A stretch of DNA of 64,000 nt, from NCBI GenBank assembly GCA_963827155.1, contig CAWGZV010000002.1, positions 496,001 to 560,000 on the forward strand. The letters run 5' to 3'. Origin of the DNA: UTCFX2 sp963827155. Lineage in GTDB: Bacteria; Chloroflexota; Anaerolineae; Anaerolineales; UBA4823. Position 1 is the stretch's first letter. Every line of letters starts with the position of its first letter. The notes under the pieces are model-generated. The model was given only the letters and a program-made list of their open reading frames with translations, was not told the DNA's origin and did not search any database. The position numbers and the translations under genes are program-made. This document shows positions 26,603 through 36,133 of the stretch, one piece after another.

Positions 26603-28003
26603 TTATTCAGTTTGGATGATTTGGGGCAATTGTCGCGCCTGCTCCACCCAACTAACGACTTCTGGTTTGGAAGGGATGGCGGTAGGTGCATCTGGTCCTA
26701 AATCTATCATTTTCTGATAGAGGGAAGTTGGATCTTCGGCTGCTAGCTGAACTATTCGATCGACTCCAACCGATTTCAAGATTGGGAGGTGGTCGTTTTT
26801 CAATCCTTTTACCCTGAGCAGATCGATCGCGTTGATCCAACCGAGGATGAGATCAGGTTCTAATCCGGTTTTCTCTGCGATCTGCAATCTGCCTTCAGGT
26901 GAGGCGCCAGCCCGGAAAAGAAGAAGTAAGGCAGGATAGCCCGCATCGTTCATCAGACCAGCCTCTTCAGGTTCAATATCAGGTAGGGTGTGGACGTCAA
27001 GGCTAAACTTCGCATAGGTTTGTTCTGGGGTTTCTTCTCCAACTGCAATGGAAATATTTACTTCATCCCCCGCTTCTGATTGGGATTCAGCAAGAATGGC
27101 TTCGGATTCCATTTCTTCTTCATTTTCTAATTGAGTTCCTTCTTCAACTTGAGTTGAAAGGTTTTGCTCAGCTTCTGTCCATTCGAGGTCAGAAGGGGGT
27201 GCAGGCTGTTCGATTATTTGTTCAATCTCATTTTGAATGGGAGCAGCATCTGGCTGTGAAAGCTCAGTGAAATCTTCATCAGAGAGTTCGGCGCTTTCAG
27301 ATTCGCCGGGCAGCGGTTGTGAAGCGGTGATCTCTTGGTCTGGAGCGGGCTTGAGCCAATCTGGAATCTCGCCGGGTTCGGCAGTGTCCATTTCAGGTGA
27401 TGCCTGAGACTCGAAGGTTTGATCTGGAGTATCAAATGTTTGAACGATTGGGGCGGACTTGTTTTTTCTTGCCCGAGACGCGCTTCTGGCGACGCCAATA
27501 ATGATTAGAATGAGAAATACCAGGAATGCCATAAAAAGGATCAGTGCGAAGGCAATCCACAATGGTCGATTAGCAAACCAGCGAAATTGAGCTCCAGACG
27601 CCGGTTTTGTCATCGATTGGGTAGGCGATGCTGCAGTTGAAACAGCTGCTTGATCAATCGGTGGCAGGGCTGCTCCTACTACGACTGCATAAGCCTTGAT
27701 TTCCTGGGGCGGGGTACCATCTGGCGCTTTCCAGATTTCATTCAAAACGAGATCGGCGTCATCACCAAGATTCAGGTACCGCTGGCGAGCTAATGATTTA
27801 TCCAGATTGTGCGAATAGGAATCAATCGCTGCTCGCAGGTAATCTTGCTGAGAAGCTGGCATCAGCTGGTTGTCCCTTGAATCTTCCCACTTCACAGGCC
27901 AAAGCCACCACCCAAGAACGACTAATCCAAATACTGCTCCTAAAATGAAACCTAAGAATCCCGAAAGCAGACTTGAAGAGGAGGATCGTTTATTTTCTTC
28001 CAT
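26603..28003 (-). CDS. Membrane protein with acidic linker and DUF4332-like helix-hairpin-helix domain
   Basis: A 466-residue protein started at the ATG at 28003 (TTGGGG 7 bases upstream) rather than the TTG four codons earlier. It has a Ser-rich N terminus, a membrane helix (FLGFILGAVFGLVVLGWWLWP), a short extracytoplasmic part, a second helix (WIAFALILFMAFLVFLILII), then a long Glu/Gln/Ser-rich linker and a C-terminal domain with ILGWINAIDLLRVKGL and ILKSVGVDRIVQLAAE. That end resembles DUF4332, an HhH-type fold. The acidic linker places the domain well inside the cytoplasm. Function unknown. Confidence 0.6.
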   Translation of the reverse strand: MEENKRSSSSSLLSGFLGFILGAVFGLVVLGWWLWPVKWEDSRDNQLMPASQQDYLRAAIDSYSHNLDKSLARQRYLNLGDDADLVLNEIWKAPDGTPPQEIKAYAVVVGAALPPIDQAAVSTAASPTQSMTKPASGAQFRWFANRPLWIAFALILFMAFLVFLILIIIGVARSASRARKNKSAPIVQTFDTPDQTFESQASPEMDTAEPGEIPDWLKPAPDQEITASQPLPGESESAELSDEDFTELSQPDAAPIQNEIEQIIEQPAPPSDLEWTEAEQNLSTQVEEGTQLENEEEMESEAILAESQSEAGDEVNISIAVGEETPEQTYAKFSLDVHTLPDIEPEEAGLMNDAGYPALLLLFRAGASPEGRLQIAEKTGLEPDLILGWINAIDLLRVKGLKNDHLPILKSVGVDRIVQLAAEDPTSLYQKMIDLGPDAPTAIPSKPEVVSWVEQARQLPQIIQTE

Positions 28004-28118
28004 TTGATACCCCAATCTAGGCCGATATGGTGAGATCGACTCATTGGTTCAGATTTCGACATTAATTGTAAGGATTATAAGGGTTTTAAGATGGTTAGGC
28101 AATCCTTACAAAAATAAA

Positions 28119-28146
28119 AAAACGGCAATCCATTGACTGCCGTTTT
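28119..28146 (-). terminator. Intrinsic terminator after the acyl-CoA synthetase gene
   Basis: AAAACGGCA at 28119-28127 pairs with TGCCGTTTT at 28138-28146, giving a 9-bp stem followed on the minus strand by a run of T. Confidence 0.8.
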
Positions 28147-28162
28147 ATAAACCCTGGTGAAA

Positions 28163-30925
28163 TTATCGAAGGGCAAGGTCGGCTCGAATAAATCCATCTC
28201 CATTATCTGAGATCGTAAAACCATACTTTTGGAGAATCTTCGTCATTGGTTGATTATCCGGCGTCATTAAGCATTCCAGGCGTTGATAATGTTCCAGGCG
28301 AGCAATTCGGATCATCTGACTCATCAACTCTTTTCCAATTCCCATCCCCTGGCAACAGTCACTGATCAACATACTGAATCGGGCTGCATTGGCGCCATGT
28401 AAACGCGTCAATCTGGAGGCTGCGATGACCGAGAGCTGGTTCTTTTCGGGGTTTGGATTTTCGACAATCAACGCGATCTCATTCGCGTAATCACCATGGC
28501 AGATGCGAGAGAGCCTGTCGTGTTTAGCGCGATCGCTCAACCGCAGTGGAGATAGAAAACGCAAATAAACACTTCGATCCGAAAGCAACTCGTGAAAATC
28601 AACCAGGGCGGGTTCGTCTTCGGCGCGAACCGGTCGAATGATCCACTCGCTTCCATCTTTCGCCGTCCAACGGGTGACATAACGGTTTGGATATGGACGT
28701 ATCGCCAGGCGGGGAAGCTCATTTTCCTGAACGTCTTTCCCATACACAACAATCCGGGCATCCAGCGCCAACAACCTATCTGGGGAAGCCAGGAGCGGAT
28801 TAATATCAAGCTCTTTAATCCAGCGGTGTTCGGAGATCAGAGTACTAAATCTGACGATTAAACGCTCTAGCTCATCCAGATCGACGGATTTTCTACCCCG
28901 CACCCCTTTTAGGGCTTTATAGATCTTTGTGCGTTCCATCATTCTTCGCACGAGAGTTGAATTTAATGGCGGCAGACCGAGAGCACTGTCTTTAAAAACC
29001 TCCACAAGCTGGCCACCTAATCCAAACAAGAGCACTGGTCCAAACTGTGGATCGATACTGCTGCCTATAATCAGTTCATACCCTTCCAGGCTGATCATTG
29101 CCTGGACCGTGACTCCCAGGAAGTTGGGCTTTCCAGTTGGATCCAATTCGCCAGCCATCTTGAGGACATTCGTTTTGATGCTGCTAAAAGCTTTCTTAAC
29201 GCCTTCAGGAGTTCCGTAAATTCAGCTCGACACCACCCACATCAGTCTTGTGGGTGATTGTCTCTGAATGAAGCTTAAGGACTACCGGATATCCCAATTT
29301 ATCTGCTGCAGCAAGGGCTTCCTCTTCGGTTGGAGCCACGATCGTTTCGACGGTTGGAATAAGGTACGCGGCAAGAAGCTGTTTTGACTCATGCTCGCTT
29401 AAAATTGTGCGACCTTCTGATCTTGCTTGCTGGATAATCTGGTCTGCTATCTCGGAGTCTGGCGGCTGATCGAGATCATAAGCCTCGAGAGTTGGGGTCT
29501 CGTACAATCTATCCAGGATCCCGGAGTAATTCGCCATGTAAGAAAACATCCTGGCGGCAGTATCAGGATAAGGAAAAGCCGGAATGTTGGCGCGGCTGAG
29601 TACTTTTTGCCCTTCTTCTACTCCGGCACCACCCATCCAGCTTGCCAGGACAGGTTTCTTCAGCTTTTTTGCGACGGCAACCAGCTCTTCAGCGGTGGCA
29701 GTGGGATCAGTCATATCCTGTGGGGTCAGGATGACCAGCATTCCATCGCTTTCCTGGTCTTTGGCAGCGATTTCGAGTGCTTTGGCATAACGCTCGGGGC
29801 TTGCGTCTCCCAGGATATCGACCGGGTTGTTGTGACTCCAGGCGGCAGGAAGGAGACCATCGAAATCATGCATCGTTTCTTCGGAGAGTGGAGCAAGTTG
29901 ACCGCCATTCGTGATCAAAGAATCGGTAGCGAGGACACCGGGACCGCCTGCATTGGTCAGGATCGTCAGACGATTACCGCGGGCGGTTGGCTGCTTGGAA
30001 AACAGATCTGCCATATAGAAAAGCTCTGCTATACTGTCAACCCGAAGCACGCCTGCTCGTCGAAACGCCACTTCCAGTACTTCATCGCTGCCAGTGAGAG
30101 AGCCAGTGTGAGAAGCGGCGGCACGGGCTGCCCCTCGGTCCGACCTGGTTTAATCACAATGATCGGTTTTGTGTTTGCCACCTGGCGAGCGGCAGAAAGA
30201 AAAGATCGGGCGTTGCCGATCGTTTCCATATAGATAACGATGCTTTCAGTATTGGGATCATCACCCAGGTAATAAATTAGATCTCCCCAGCCTACATCGA
30301 GCATCGATCCAATCGAGACGAAATGGCTGAACCCGACGTTTTCGGTCAGGCTCCAATCCAAAACTGCCGTGCACAGCGCTCCAGACTGGCTGATAAAACC
30401 TACTTTGCCAGGTCGAGCCATGGCGGCTGCGAAAGTAGCGTTCAAGCCGCTCACAGGGCTCATCACTCCGAGGCAGTTTGGACCGATAATTCGCATCCCC
30501 CCACGGTTAGCGTGCTCCATAATCTGGCGCTCCAACTCAACACCAGCTGGTCCTGTCTCCTTGAATCCAGCGGAGATAACAATAGCTCCTTTTACACCGT
30601 TCTCCACGCAGTCATTAATAATTTCAGGGACTGCGGGGGCGGGTGTGACGATAACTGCCAATTCGACCTGCTCGGATACTTTCGAGAGGGAGGGGTAAGC
30701 TTTAACCCCCAACACACTGGAACGTTTTGGATTGATCGGGAATACCGCGCCGCCGAAAGGATTGCTGATTAGATTCCACATCAGCGTGCGTCCCACGCTG
30801 TTTGCAGTCTCAGTTGCGCCAATCAGGGCGACGTTTTTTGGGGCGAAGATTGCAGATAATGGATTCTGCTCATAAGACAGCACATCATGAACAGGATCGA
30901 ATATCGGAAGACTTGATTGTGTCAT
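28163..30925 (-). CDS. ADP-forming acyl-CoA synthetase fused to GNAT acetyltransferase (PatZ-like), frameshifted
   Basis: About 900 residues when joined. The order is: CoA-binding domain (LIGATETANSVGRTLMWNL), succinyl-CoA-ligase-like part, the phosphohistidine segment ASHTGSLTGSDEV, an ATP-grasp domain (VVLKLHSETITHKTDVGG), and a C-terminal GNAT domain (QGMGIGKELMSQMIRIA). The architecture matches protein acyltransferases of the Pat/PatZ type, which acetylate acyl-CoA synthetases and other lysines, though some relatives are true ADP-forming acetate-CoA ligases. The active-site His is kept. Frames change near 30131-30136 (a run of four C) and near 29205-29215. A perfect palindrome lies 95-108 bases upstream of the start codon. 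Confidence 0.82.
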
Positions 30926-31019
30926 AACTTACCAGTTCCTTCTATAGATTGAATCGAAAATCCCATTATTTTTTTTAATTTGAGCATTCATTTTAATATA
31001 ATCTGGCGTCTGGCAGACA

Positions 31020-31033
31020 GTAACATATGTTAC
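31020..31033. promoter_or_regulatory. Perfect 14-bp palindrome, candidate operator
   Basis: GTAACATATGTTAC lies 95-108 bases upstream of the acyl-CoA synthetase start and downstream of the oxidoreductase stop. A TATATT -10-like box lies 24-29 bases nearer the gene on the minus strand, so the palindrome would sit just upstream of or over the -35 region. The binding protein is unknown. Confidence 0.45.
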
Positions 31034-31067
31034 CGTTTCTTTGTGAAAGTATTCACGTAAACTAGGA

Positions 31068-32576
31068 TCATGGTTCTAATGCAACGAAGGGTCTCCGATC
31101 TTCAGAACAGATCTGTACGACAATATTTCTGCCCGATGCGGCGACCACAGGCACCATTCCCCCGGGTTCTACCCATTGACCGGCCATATAAAAATTTCGA
31201 ACTTTAGGAAGTGTTTTTGGAACACCCATTAGCATCAAGCCCATCGTTTCTTTTGTTAAAAGCCAACCGCAATTTGATCCATGCCAGTTACCGGTATATC
31301 TTTCGTAGCTAAGGGGGGTGGCAACATCAAAAACCTCGATTTTTGATTTTATCCCAGGATAAATCTTTTCAACCCAGTCGATCAGGACATCAGATTCTTG
31401 GATTTGTTCAGCTCCATAAATGCGGCGTCCATACAGGTGCTGCCAATAATCATATTCTGTTGGGAGCATAAGAATAACGGATGATTTTCCATGAGGAGCC
31501 AACCCTGGATCAAAACAATAATGTTTGAGATTGAATTCGAATCGCTCTTCGCCAGCGATCAGTACGGGAGTGTCTAATAAATAGGTAATCCAATGCGGTT
31601 GTTCTCGAAAATCGAGATCGACACCCAACGAAACCTGAAGTTGAGAACGGATTGGTAAATGGCCATCGTAAAGCTTCAGGGCTCGTGAGGTTAGATATTC
31701 CTTTCCTAAGAGGTCTAATAAGGTCATCCGTCCATCACATGCTGAAATAACTCGCTCAGACCGAAATTCCTCATTAGAATAGAGCCGAATTCCGACTGCA
31801 ACACCATTTTCAACGAGGATTTTTTCCACTTGTGCGTTGTAATGGATTTGCCCCCCTAATTCAAGATAGCGTTTTTCAAGCGAACGAGCAAATTCGAGCG
31901 AGCCTCCTAATGGAAAACCTGCATTTCGATTTTTCATTGCAGCCAATAAAGAAATCCCTACCATAGTAGGAATACTTGTCCAGCCAAATATTTGCGGGAA
32001 AGCTCGCTTTAAAAATGGATTGCGAAATTTTTCTGCGAAATCTTGAATGGAAAGCAATCCCCATTTCGCCAAAGCCTGCGTAAACGGAGACATCTTAATG
32101 CCCAATTTCATCCAGTCTATAGGTTTCATAAGAGATTTAGGTTTCGACTGCAGGAGGGAGAGGTCGAAATCCTTGAATTTTCGGATACCATTACAGAAAT
32201 CTCGGACCAGACCGGCATCCTGCGGCGATATCTCGATGAGGTGGGATTTAAAAATATCGGGATCGCTGTAAACGATGAGGCTGTTTCCTGACATATCATT
32301 AATTCGCATCATCTCAGCATGATTAATAAATTGGCGATCTTGAACCACACCTAATTCCCGCCAAATTGAATGGTATGGCTGACCTTCCCCAGAACCTAAT
32401 AAGTATGTAATGCAGCCATCAAATATGTAGCCTTTCCGCTCCCAGGAAGTGCATAAACCACCAGGTAAATCGTGAAGCTCAAAAATCTGGGAACTGTAGC
32501 CATTCATCTGTGCGTAACAGCCCGCGGATAACCCGGCAACGCCAGCCCCGATGATTATTATTGTATTTTCGGTCAT
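31068..32576 (-). CDS. CrtI-like FAD-dependent oxidoreductase
   Basis: A 502-residue flavoprotein of the phytoene desaturase/CrtISO-like group. The dinucleotide fold is TIIIIGAGVAGLSAGCYAQ at residues 5-23, with the following E-rich segment ELHDLPGGLCTSWERKGYIFD. Near the C terminus VRNFYMAGQWVEPGGMVP closes the FAD site. Such proteins desaturate, isomerise or saturate polyenes, but no other carotenoid gene is present, so the substrate is open. The start codon overlaps the previous gene's stop by one base (TAATG), which suggests coupling. Confidence 0.82.
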   Translation of the reverse strand: MTENTIIIIGAGVAGLSAGCYAQMNGYSSQIFELHDLPGGLCTSWERKGYIFDGCITYLLGSGEGQPYHSIWRELGVVQDRQFINHAEMMRINDMSGNSLIVYSDPDIFKSHLIEISPQDAGLVRDFCNGIRKFKDFDLSLLQSKPKSLMKPIDWMKLGIKMSPFTQALAKWGLLSIQDFAEKFRNPFLKRAFPQIFGWTSIPTMVGISLLAAMKNRNAGFPLGGSLEFARSLEKRYLELGGQIHYNAQVEKILVENGVAVGIRLYSNEEFRSERVISACDGRMTLLDLLGKEYLTSRALKLYDGHLPIRSQLQVSLGVDLDFREQPHWITYLLDTPVLIAGEERFEFNLKHYCFDPGLAPHGKSSVILMLPTEYDYWQHLYGRRIYGAEQIQESDVLIDWVEKIYPGIKSKIEVFDVATPLSYERYTGNWHGSNCGWLLTKETMGLMLMGVPKTLPKVRNFYMAGQWVEPGGMVPVVAASGRNIVVQICSEDRRPFVALEP

Positions 32577-33448
32577 TAAATATCCACCCCGAGTAGACGT
32601 CTGAATAAGTAACCCAGGAAGAAGCTGAAAGCCGCGACACCAAGGCTTACACCTGCCATTTCCAAGAACCTGCGCTTAAAGCTTTCGTTTTTGACAACCG
32701 AAATATAGTAATTAAACAGAGCAATAATAGCGACTGCAAAAATGAGTACCAGGATCAGGTCTACCAAATAGTTTTCGATTGTAAGGTAGGGTAGGATCAG
32801 GATAGTCACCGTGAGAATATAGGCTACTCCAGTATAGAGCGCAGCTTTTGCAGGATCTTTACCGGTTTCCTCTGCCCGGGTGGATAGAAATTCGGAGGCA
32901 GCCATCGAAAGCGCCGCTGCAACACCCGTGATCGCACCGCTTAAGGCGATCAGGCGCGTGTTTTGAAGCGCAAGCGTAAACCCGGCGAGTGCGCCTGTTA
33001 GCTCTACAAGGGCATCGTTTAATCCAAGGACTATCGAGCCGACATAGCGGAGATGCTCTTCATCGATCATCTGGATCAATGCATTTTCGTGCTCATTTTC
33101 AGCTTCGATAAAATATTCGATTTCATCAATACTCGATCGAAGCTGCCCATAATTATCCTTCGCTTTTTCTTCTCCATGCTCCATAAGCTGCACTCCAAAC
33201 GTAATCCCCAAGAGGCGGCTTATCCAATAATAATAGAAGACTTTGAAACGATTGGGTTCAATGTCTGTTTGGGTGTATTTCTTCCATCCCTGATAGTGAT
33301 TTAATTCGTCGGCAGCAATTTTCTTTAAAGTATTGCTGTTATTTTGATCTTTAACGACATCTGCAAGCTTAAGGTATATCAAATGTTCGGTAATTTCGTT
33401 GCGCTGAAAATTCATCAGCGCAGTTTTGAGTTCATAAGGATTATTCAC
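32576..33448 (-). CDS. Ferritin-like/VIT1 membrane protein (MbfA-like)
   Basis: A 290-residue protein with two parts. Residues about 10-150 form a rubrerythrin-like four-helix bundle with di-iron ligand candidates EITEHLIY, ADELNHY and ENEHENAL with DEEHLRYV. The C-terminal half is a VIT1/CCC1 transporter domain (GLNDALVELTGALAG, then AAALSMAASEFLSTRAEE and three more helices). MbfA-type proteins export iron or manganese. The start is GTG with AAAGGAG upstream. It is coupled to a CrtI-like gene. Confidence 0.88.
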   Translation of the reverse strand: MNNPYELKTALMNFQRNEITEHLIYLKLADVVKDQNNSNTLKKIAADELNHYQGWKKYTQTDIEPNRFKVFYYYWISRLLGITFGVQLMEHGEEKAKDNYGQLRSSIDEIEYFIEAENEHENALIQMIDEEHLRYVGSIVLGLNDALVELTGALAGFTLALQNTRLIALSGAITGVAAALSMAASEFLSTRAEETGKDPAKAALYTGVAYILTVTILILPYLTIENYLVDLILVLIFAVAIIALFNYYISVVKNESFKRRFLEMAGVSLGVAAFSFFLGYLFRRLLGVDI

Positions 33449-33537
33449 GCCAGCTCCTTTCGTTTGTTATTATTACTGATCTTACCATATTGGCAGAGAC
33501 GTCATTCTAACGGACAGCGGCAGGTTATAATCGCGGT

Positions 33538-34944
33538 ATGGATCTGTTTACGCATGCTATGCATCAAAGACTAAAAGATGAAGCGCCGCTTGCTGCAAGA
33601 ATGCGACCGAAGAATCTGGATGAATATGCCGGTCAGGATGACATCTTAGGTCCAGGGAAACTGCTACGGAGGGCGATTAAGTCTGACAAGCTTTTTTCCT
33701 CGATTATCCTTTGGGGACCGCCTGGCAGTGGAAAAACAACCCTGGCGATGGTTATAGCGAACCAAACAAAAAGCCATTTTGAGACGTTATCTGCGGTGCT
33801 GGCCGGCAAGGCTGACTTGAAAGCAGTGATCGAAAAAGCGGTGGAGAGGAGAAAATTATACGGAACTCGAACAATTCTCTTTGTGGATGAAGTCCATCGC
33901 TGGAACAAGGCTCAGCAGGATGCATTGCTTCCACATGTCGAGAATGGCACTGTCACATTGATCGGGGCGACGACTGAAAATCCGTATTTCGAAGTCATTG
34001 GAGCTTTGGTCAGCCGCTCTCGAATTTTCCAGCTTCACCCCCTGACGAACAAAGAGGTGCAGCTGGTTCTGGAAAACGCAATAAAAGATCCAGACCGAGG
34101 GTATGGAAATCGGAATATTCGAGTGGAAGATGACGCGATGGAGCATCTCATCCGTGTGGCGGGGGGTGATGCGCGCAATGCCCTAAATGCGCTCGAGCTG
34201 GCTGTTGAGAGCACACCCTCCTCTCGGGAGGGGATTATCTCGATAACTTTAGAAGTGGCTCAGGAATCGATCCAGCGTAGAGCGGTGCTTTATGATAAAG
34301 ATGGCGATGCCCATTATGATACGATCTCGGCATTTATCAAATCTGTGCGAGGTTCAGATCCAGATGCAGCGCTGTATTGGTTGGCGAAAATGCTGTACGC
34401 TGGTGAAGATCCCCGATTTATTTTAAGGAGATTAATCATCCTTGCCGGCGAGGATATTGGTTTAGCTGATCCGCAGGGGCTATTAATCGCAAACGCGGCT
34501 GCCCAGGCATTTGATTACATTGGTTTACCGGAGGGTATTTTCCCGATCGTAGAGGCGACCTTATATCTTTCTACCGCGCCAAAATCGAATTCAGCTTTAT
34601 CTTATTTCAAAGCTTTTCAACGGATCGAGCAAGAGGGCATCACACAGGTACCACAACATCTTCAAGATGGGAATCGCGATGCACAGGCTCTTGGTCATGG
34701 GAAGGGATACCAATATCCACACGAGGCGCCTGAGCATTTCCTCCCGCAACAATATCTGCCAAAGGAAATGCTAGGGACATATTTTTACGAGCCTTCAACC
34801 CAAGGCTTTGAGGCGAAAGTAGACGATAGGTTGAGAGCGTGGCGAGAAGCACAGCGTCATGCCCTTGGAATAACTAAAGAGGAGATGCTTCCGGATCTCT
34901 CAGAAGAGAAGATTAAGGAAATAAAGGGTAAGCACGGAAGGTAA
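33538..34944 (+). CDS. rarA: Replication-associated recombination protein RarA/MgsA
   Basis: A 468-residue AAA+ ATPase acting at stalled replication forks. Opening motif MRPKNLDEYAGQDDILG, Walker A GPPGSGKTT, Walker B ILFVDEVHRWNKAQQDALLP, sensor 1 LIGATTENPYFEV, and the C-terminal tetramerisation domain with KSVRGSDPDAALYWLAKML and GEDIGLADP. Length is normal. It starts 10 or so bases after a region without other genes and is followed by a phosphatase gene 10 bases later. Confidence 0.95.
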   Translation: MDLFTHAMHQRLKDEAPLAARMRPKNLDEYAGQDDILGPGKLLRRAIKSDKLFSSIILWGPPGSGKTTLAMVIANQTKSHFETLSAVLAGKADLKAVIEKAVERRKLYGTRTILFVDEVHRWNKAQQDALLPHVENGTVTLIGATTENPYFEVIGALVSRSRIFQLHPLTNKEVQLVLENAIKDPDRGYGNRNIRVEDDAMEHLIRVAGGDARNALNALELAVESTPSSREGIISITLEVAQESIQRRAVLYDKDGDAHYDTISAFIKSVRGSDPDAALYWLAKMLYAGEDPRFILRRLIILAGEDIGLADPQGLLIANAAAQAFDYIGLPEGIFPIVEATLYLSTAPKSNSALSYFKAFQRIEQEGITQVPQHLQDGNRDAQALGHGKGYQYPHEAPEHFLPQQYLPKEMLGTYFYEPSTQGFEAKVDDRLRAWREAQRHALGITKEEMLPDLSEEKIKEIKGKHGR

Positions 34945-34954
34945 GGAAAAGGAT

Positions 34955-35572
34955 ATGCCATTATTATTGATGATCAGGCACGGCGAAAATGAATTTGTCA
35001 AGAAAGGCAAGCTCGCCGGACGTTTGAACGGAGTGCATTTGAATGAAAAAGGGCAAAAACAAGCCGAAGCGCTTGCCCAAAACCTTGGAGACAGCCCAAT
35101 TAAGGCAGTTTATTCGAGCCCTCTAGAACGAGCGCTTGAGACTGCTGAACCGATTGCTAATAAGCTTGGACTTTCCGTGATCTCCAGGGAGGGATTGACA
35201 GAGATCGATATCGGCGAATGGCAAGGGATGACGGTTAAGAGTTTAAACAAGCTTAAATTATGGAAAAATGTCCAAAGTTGTCCAGCACGAACCAGGTTCC
35301 CGGGCGGCGAGACATTTGCAGAAGCCCAATTCAGGATCTGTCAGGAGATCGAAACGATCAGCGCGTTGCATGAAGAAAAAGATGTGATCGTGTGCGTTTC
35401 TCATGCCGATCCGATAAAATTAGCGACTGCTTTTTATATCGGTTTGCCGCTGGATTTATTCCAGAGGCTGCATATTTCACCTGGTTCGCTGACGGTCCTG
35501 CAGTTTGGGAAAACCAGCGCAAATCTATTGATGATGAATTTTGATGCTTCGTTCAGTTTGCCAAAATCTTGA
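34955..35572 (+). CDS. Histidine phosphatase-family protein (MSMEG_4193-like)
   Basis: A 205-residue phosphoglycerate-mutase-fold protein. The active-site motif LMIRHGENEF lies at residues 5-14; further ligands are the Arg in SSPLERALETAEPI, the Glu in LTEIDIGEWQGM and the His in VSHADPIKLA. Together with the next two genes it forms a trio that I recall as conserved in Actinobacteria (MSMEG_4193, DUF3090, SCO1664). The substrate is unknown. Confidence 0.85.
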   Translation: MPLLLMIRHGENEFVKKGKLAGRLNGVHLNEKGQKQAEALAQNLGDSPIKAVYSSPLERALETAEPIANKLGLSVISREGLTEIDIGEWQGMTVKSLNKLKLWKNVQSCPARTRFPGGETFAEAQFRICQEIETISALHEEKDVIVCVSHADPIKLATAFYIGLPLDLFQRLHISPGSLTVLQFGKTSANLLMMNFDASFSLPKS

Positions 35573-35605
35573 TTCTGGTATACTTTACGCATTCATGGAG
35601 AATAT

Positions 35606-36133
35606 ATGCCCCCCGAAGAAATTGATCTGCAGCCTGTAACTCATATCACGACCGACGCCATCGGACAACCTGGAAAACGCGTTTTTTATCTTCAAGGCTG
35701 GCAAGGCAATCGGACAGTGACATTGATCGTAGAAAAAATTCAAATCCAATCCCTGGCGGTTGGATACGAACAATTCATTTCCGAGATCCAAGAGCGCTTT
35801 CCAGATTTGCCCGATCTTGAAAGCAGCTACCAGGAAGAACATATGCGGATTAACCCGCCCGTCGATCCTTTATTTCGGGTTGGCGAGATAGGGCTTGGGT
35901 ATGATTCTGATCAAGACCTGGTGGTTTTAGTGGCTCGAGAAATGATGCCTGAAGGTGAAGATGCGGAACAATCCAGAGTCGTTCGCTATTGGTGTACTCG
36001 CGCACAAGTACGTGCCCTGTGCCACTGGGGGATGCAGGTAGTCAATCGAGGCAGACCGATATGTCCACAATGTGGTGAAGCCATGGATCCGGAAGGTCAT
36101 TTTTGTCCAAAGCGCAATGGACATAAGCACTGA
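35606..36133 (+). CDS. DUF3090 family protein
   Basis: A 175-residue protein. The core motif VFYLQGWQGNRTVTLIVEK is followed by acidic/helical segments, FRVGEIGLGYD, and the C-terminal zinc-ribbon-like CPQCGEAMDPEGHFCPKRNGH. The function of the family is unknown. GGAG lies before the ATG. Its end overlaps the start of the SCO1664-like kinase by 17 bases. Confidence 0.88.
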   Translation: MPPEEIDLQPVTHITTDAIGQPGKRVFYLQGWQGNRTVTLIVEKIQIQSLAVGYEQFISEIQERFPDLPDLESSYQEEHMRINPPVDPLFRVGEIGLGYDSDQDLVVLVAREMMPEGEDAEQSRVVRYWCTRAQVRALCHWGMQVVNRGRPICPQCGEAMDPEGHFCPKRNGHKH

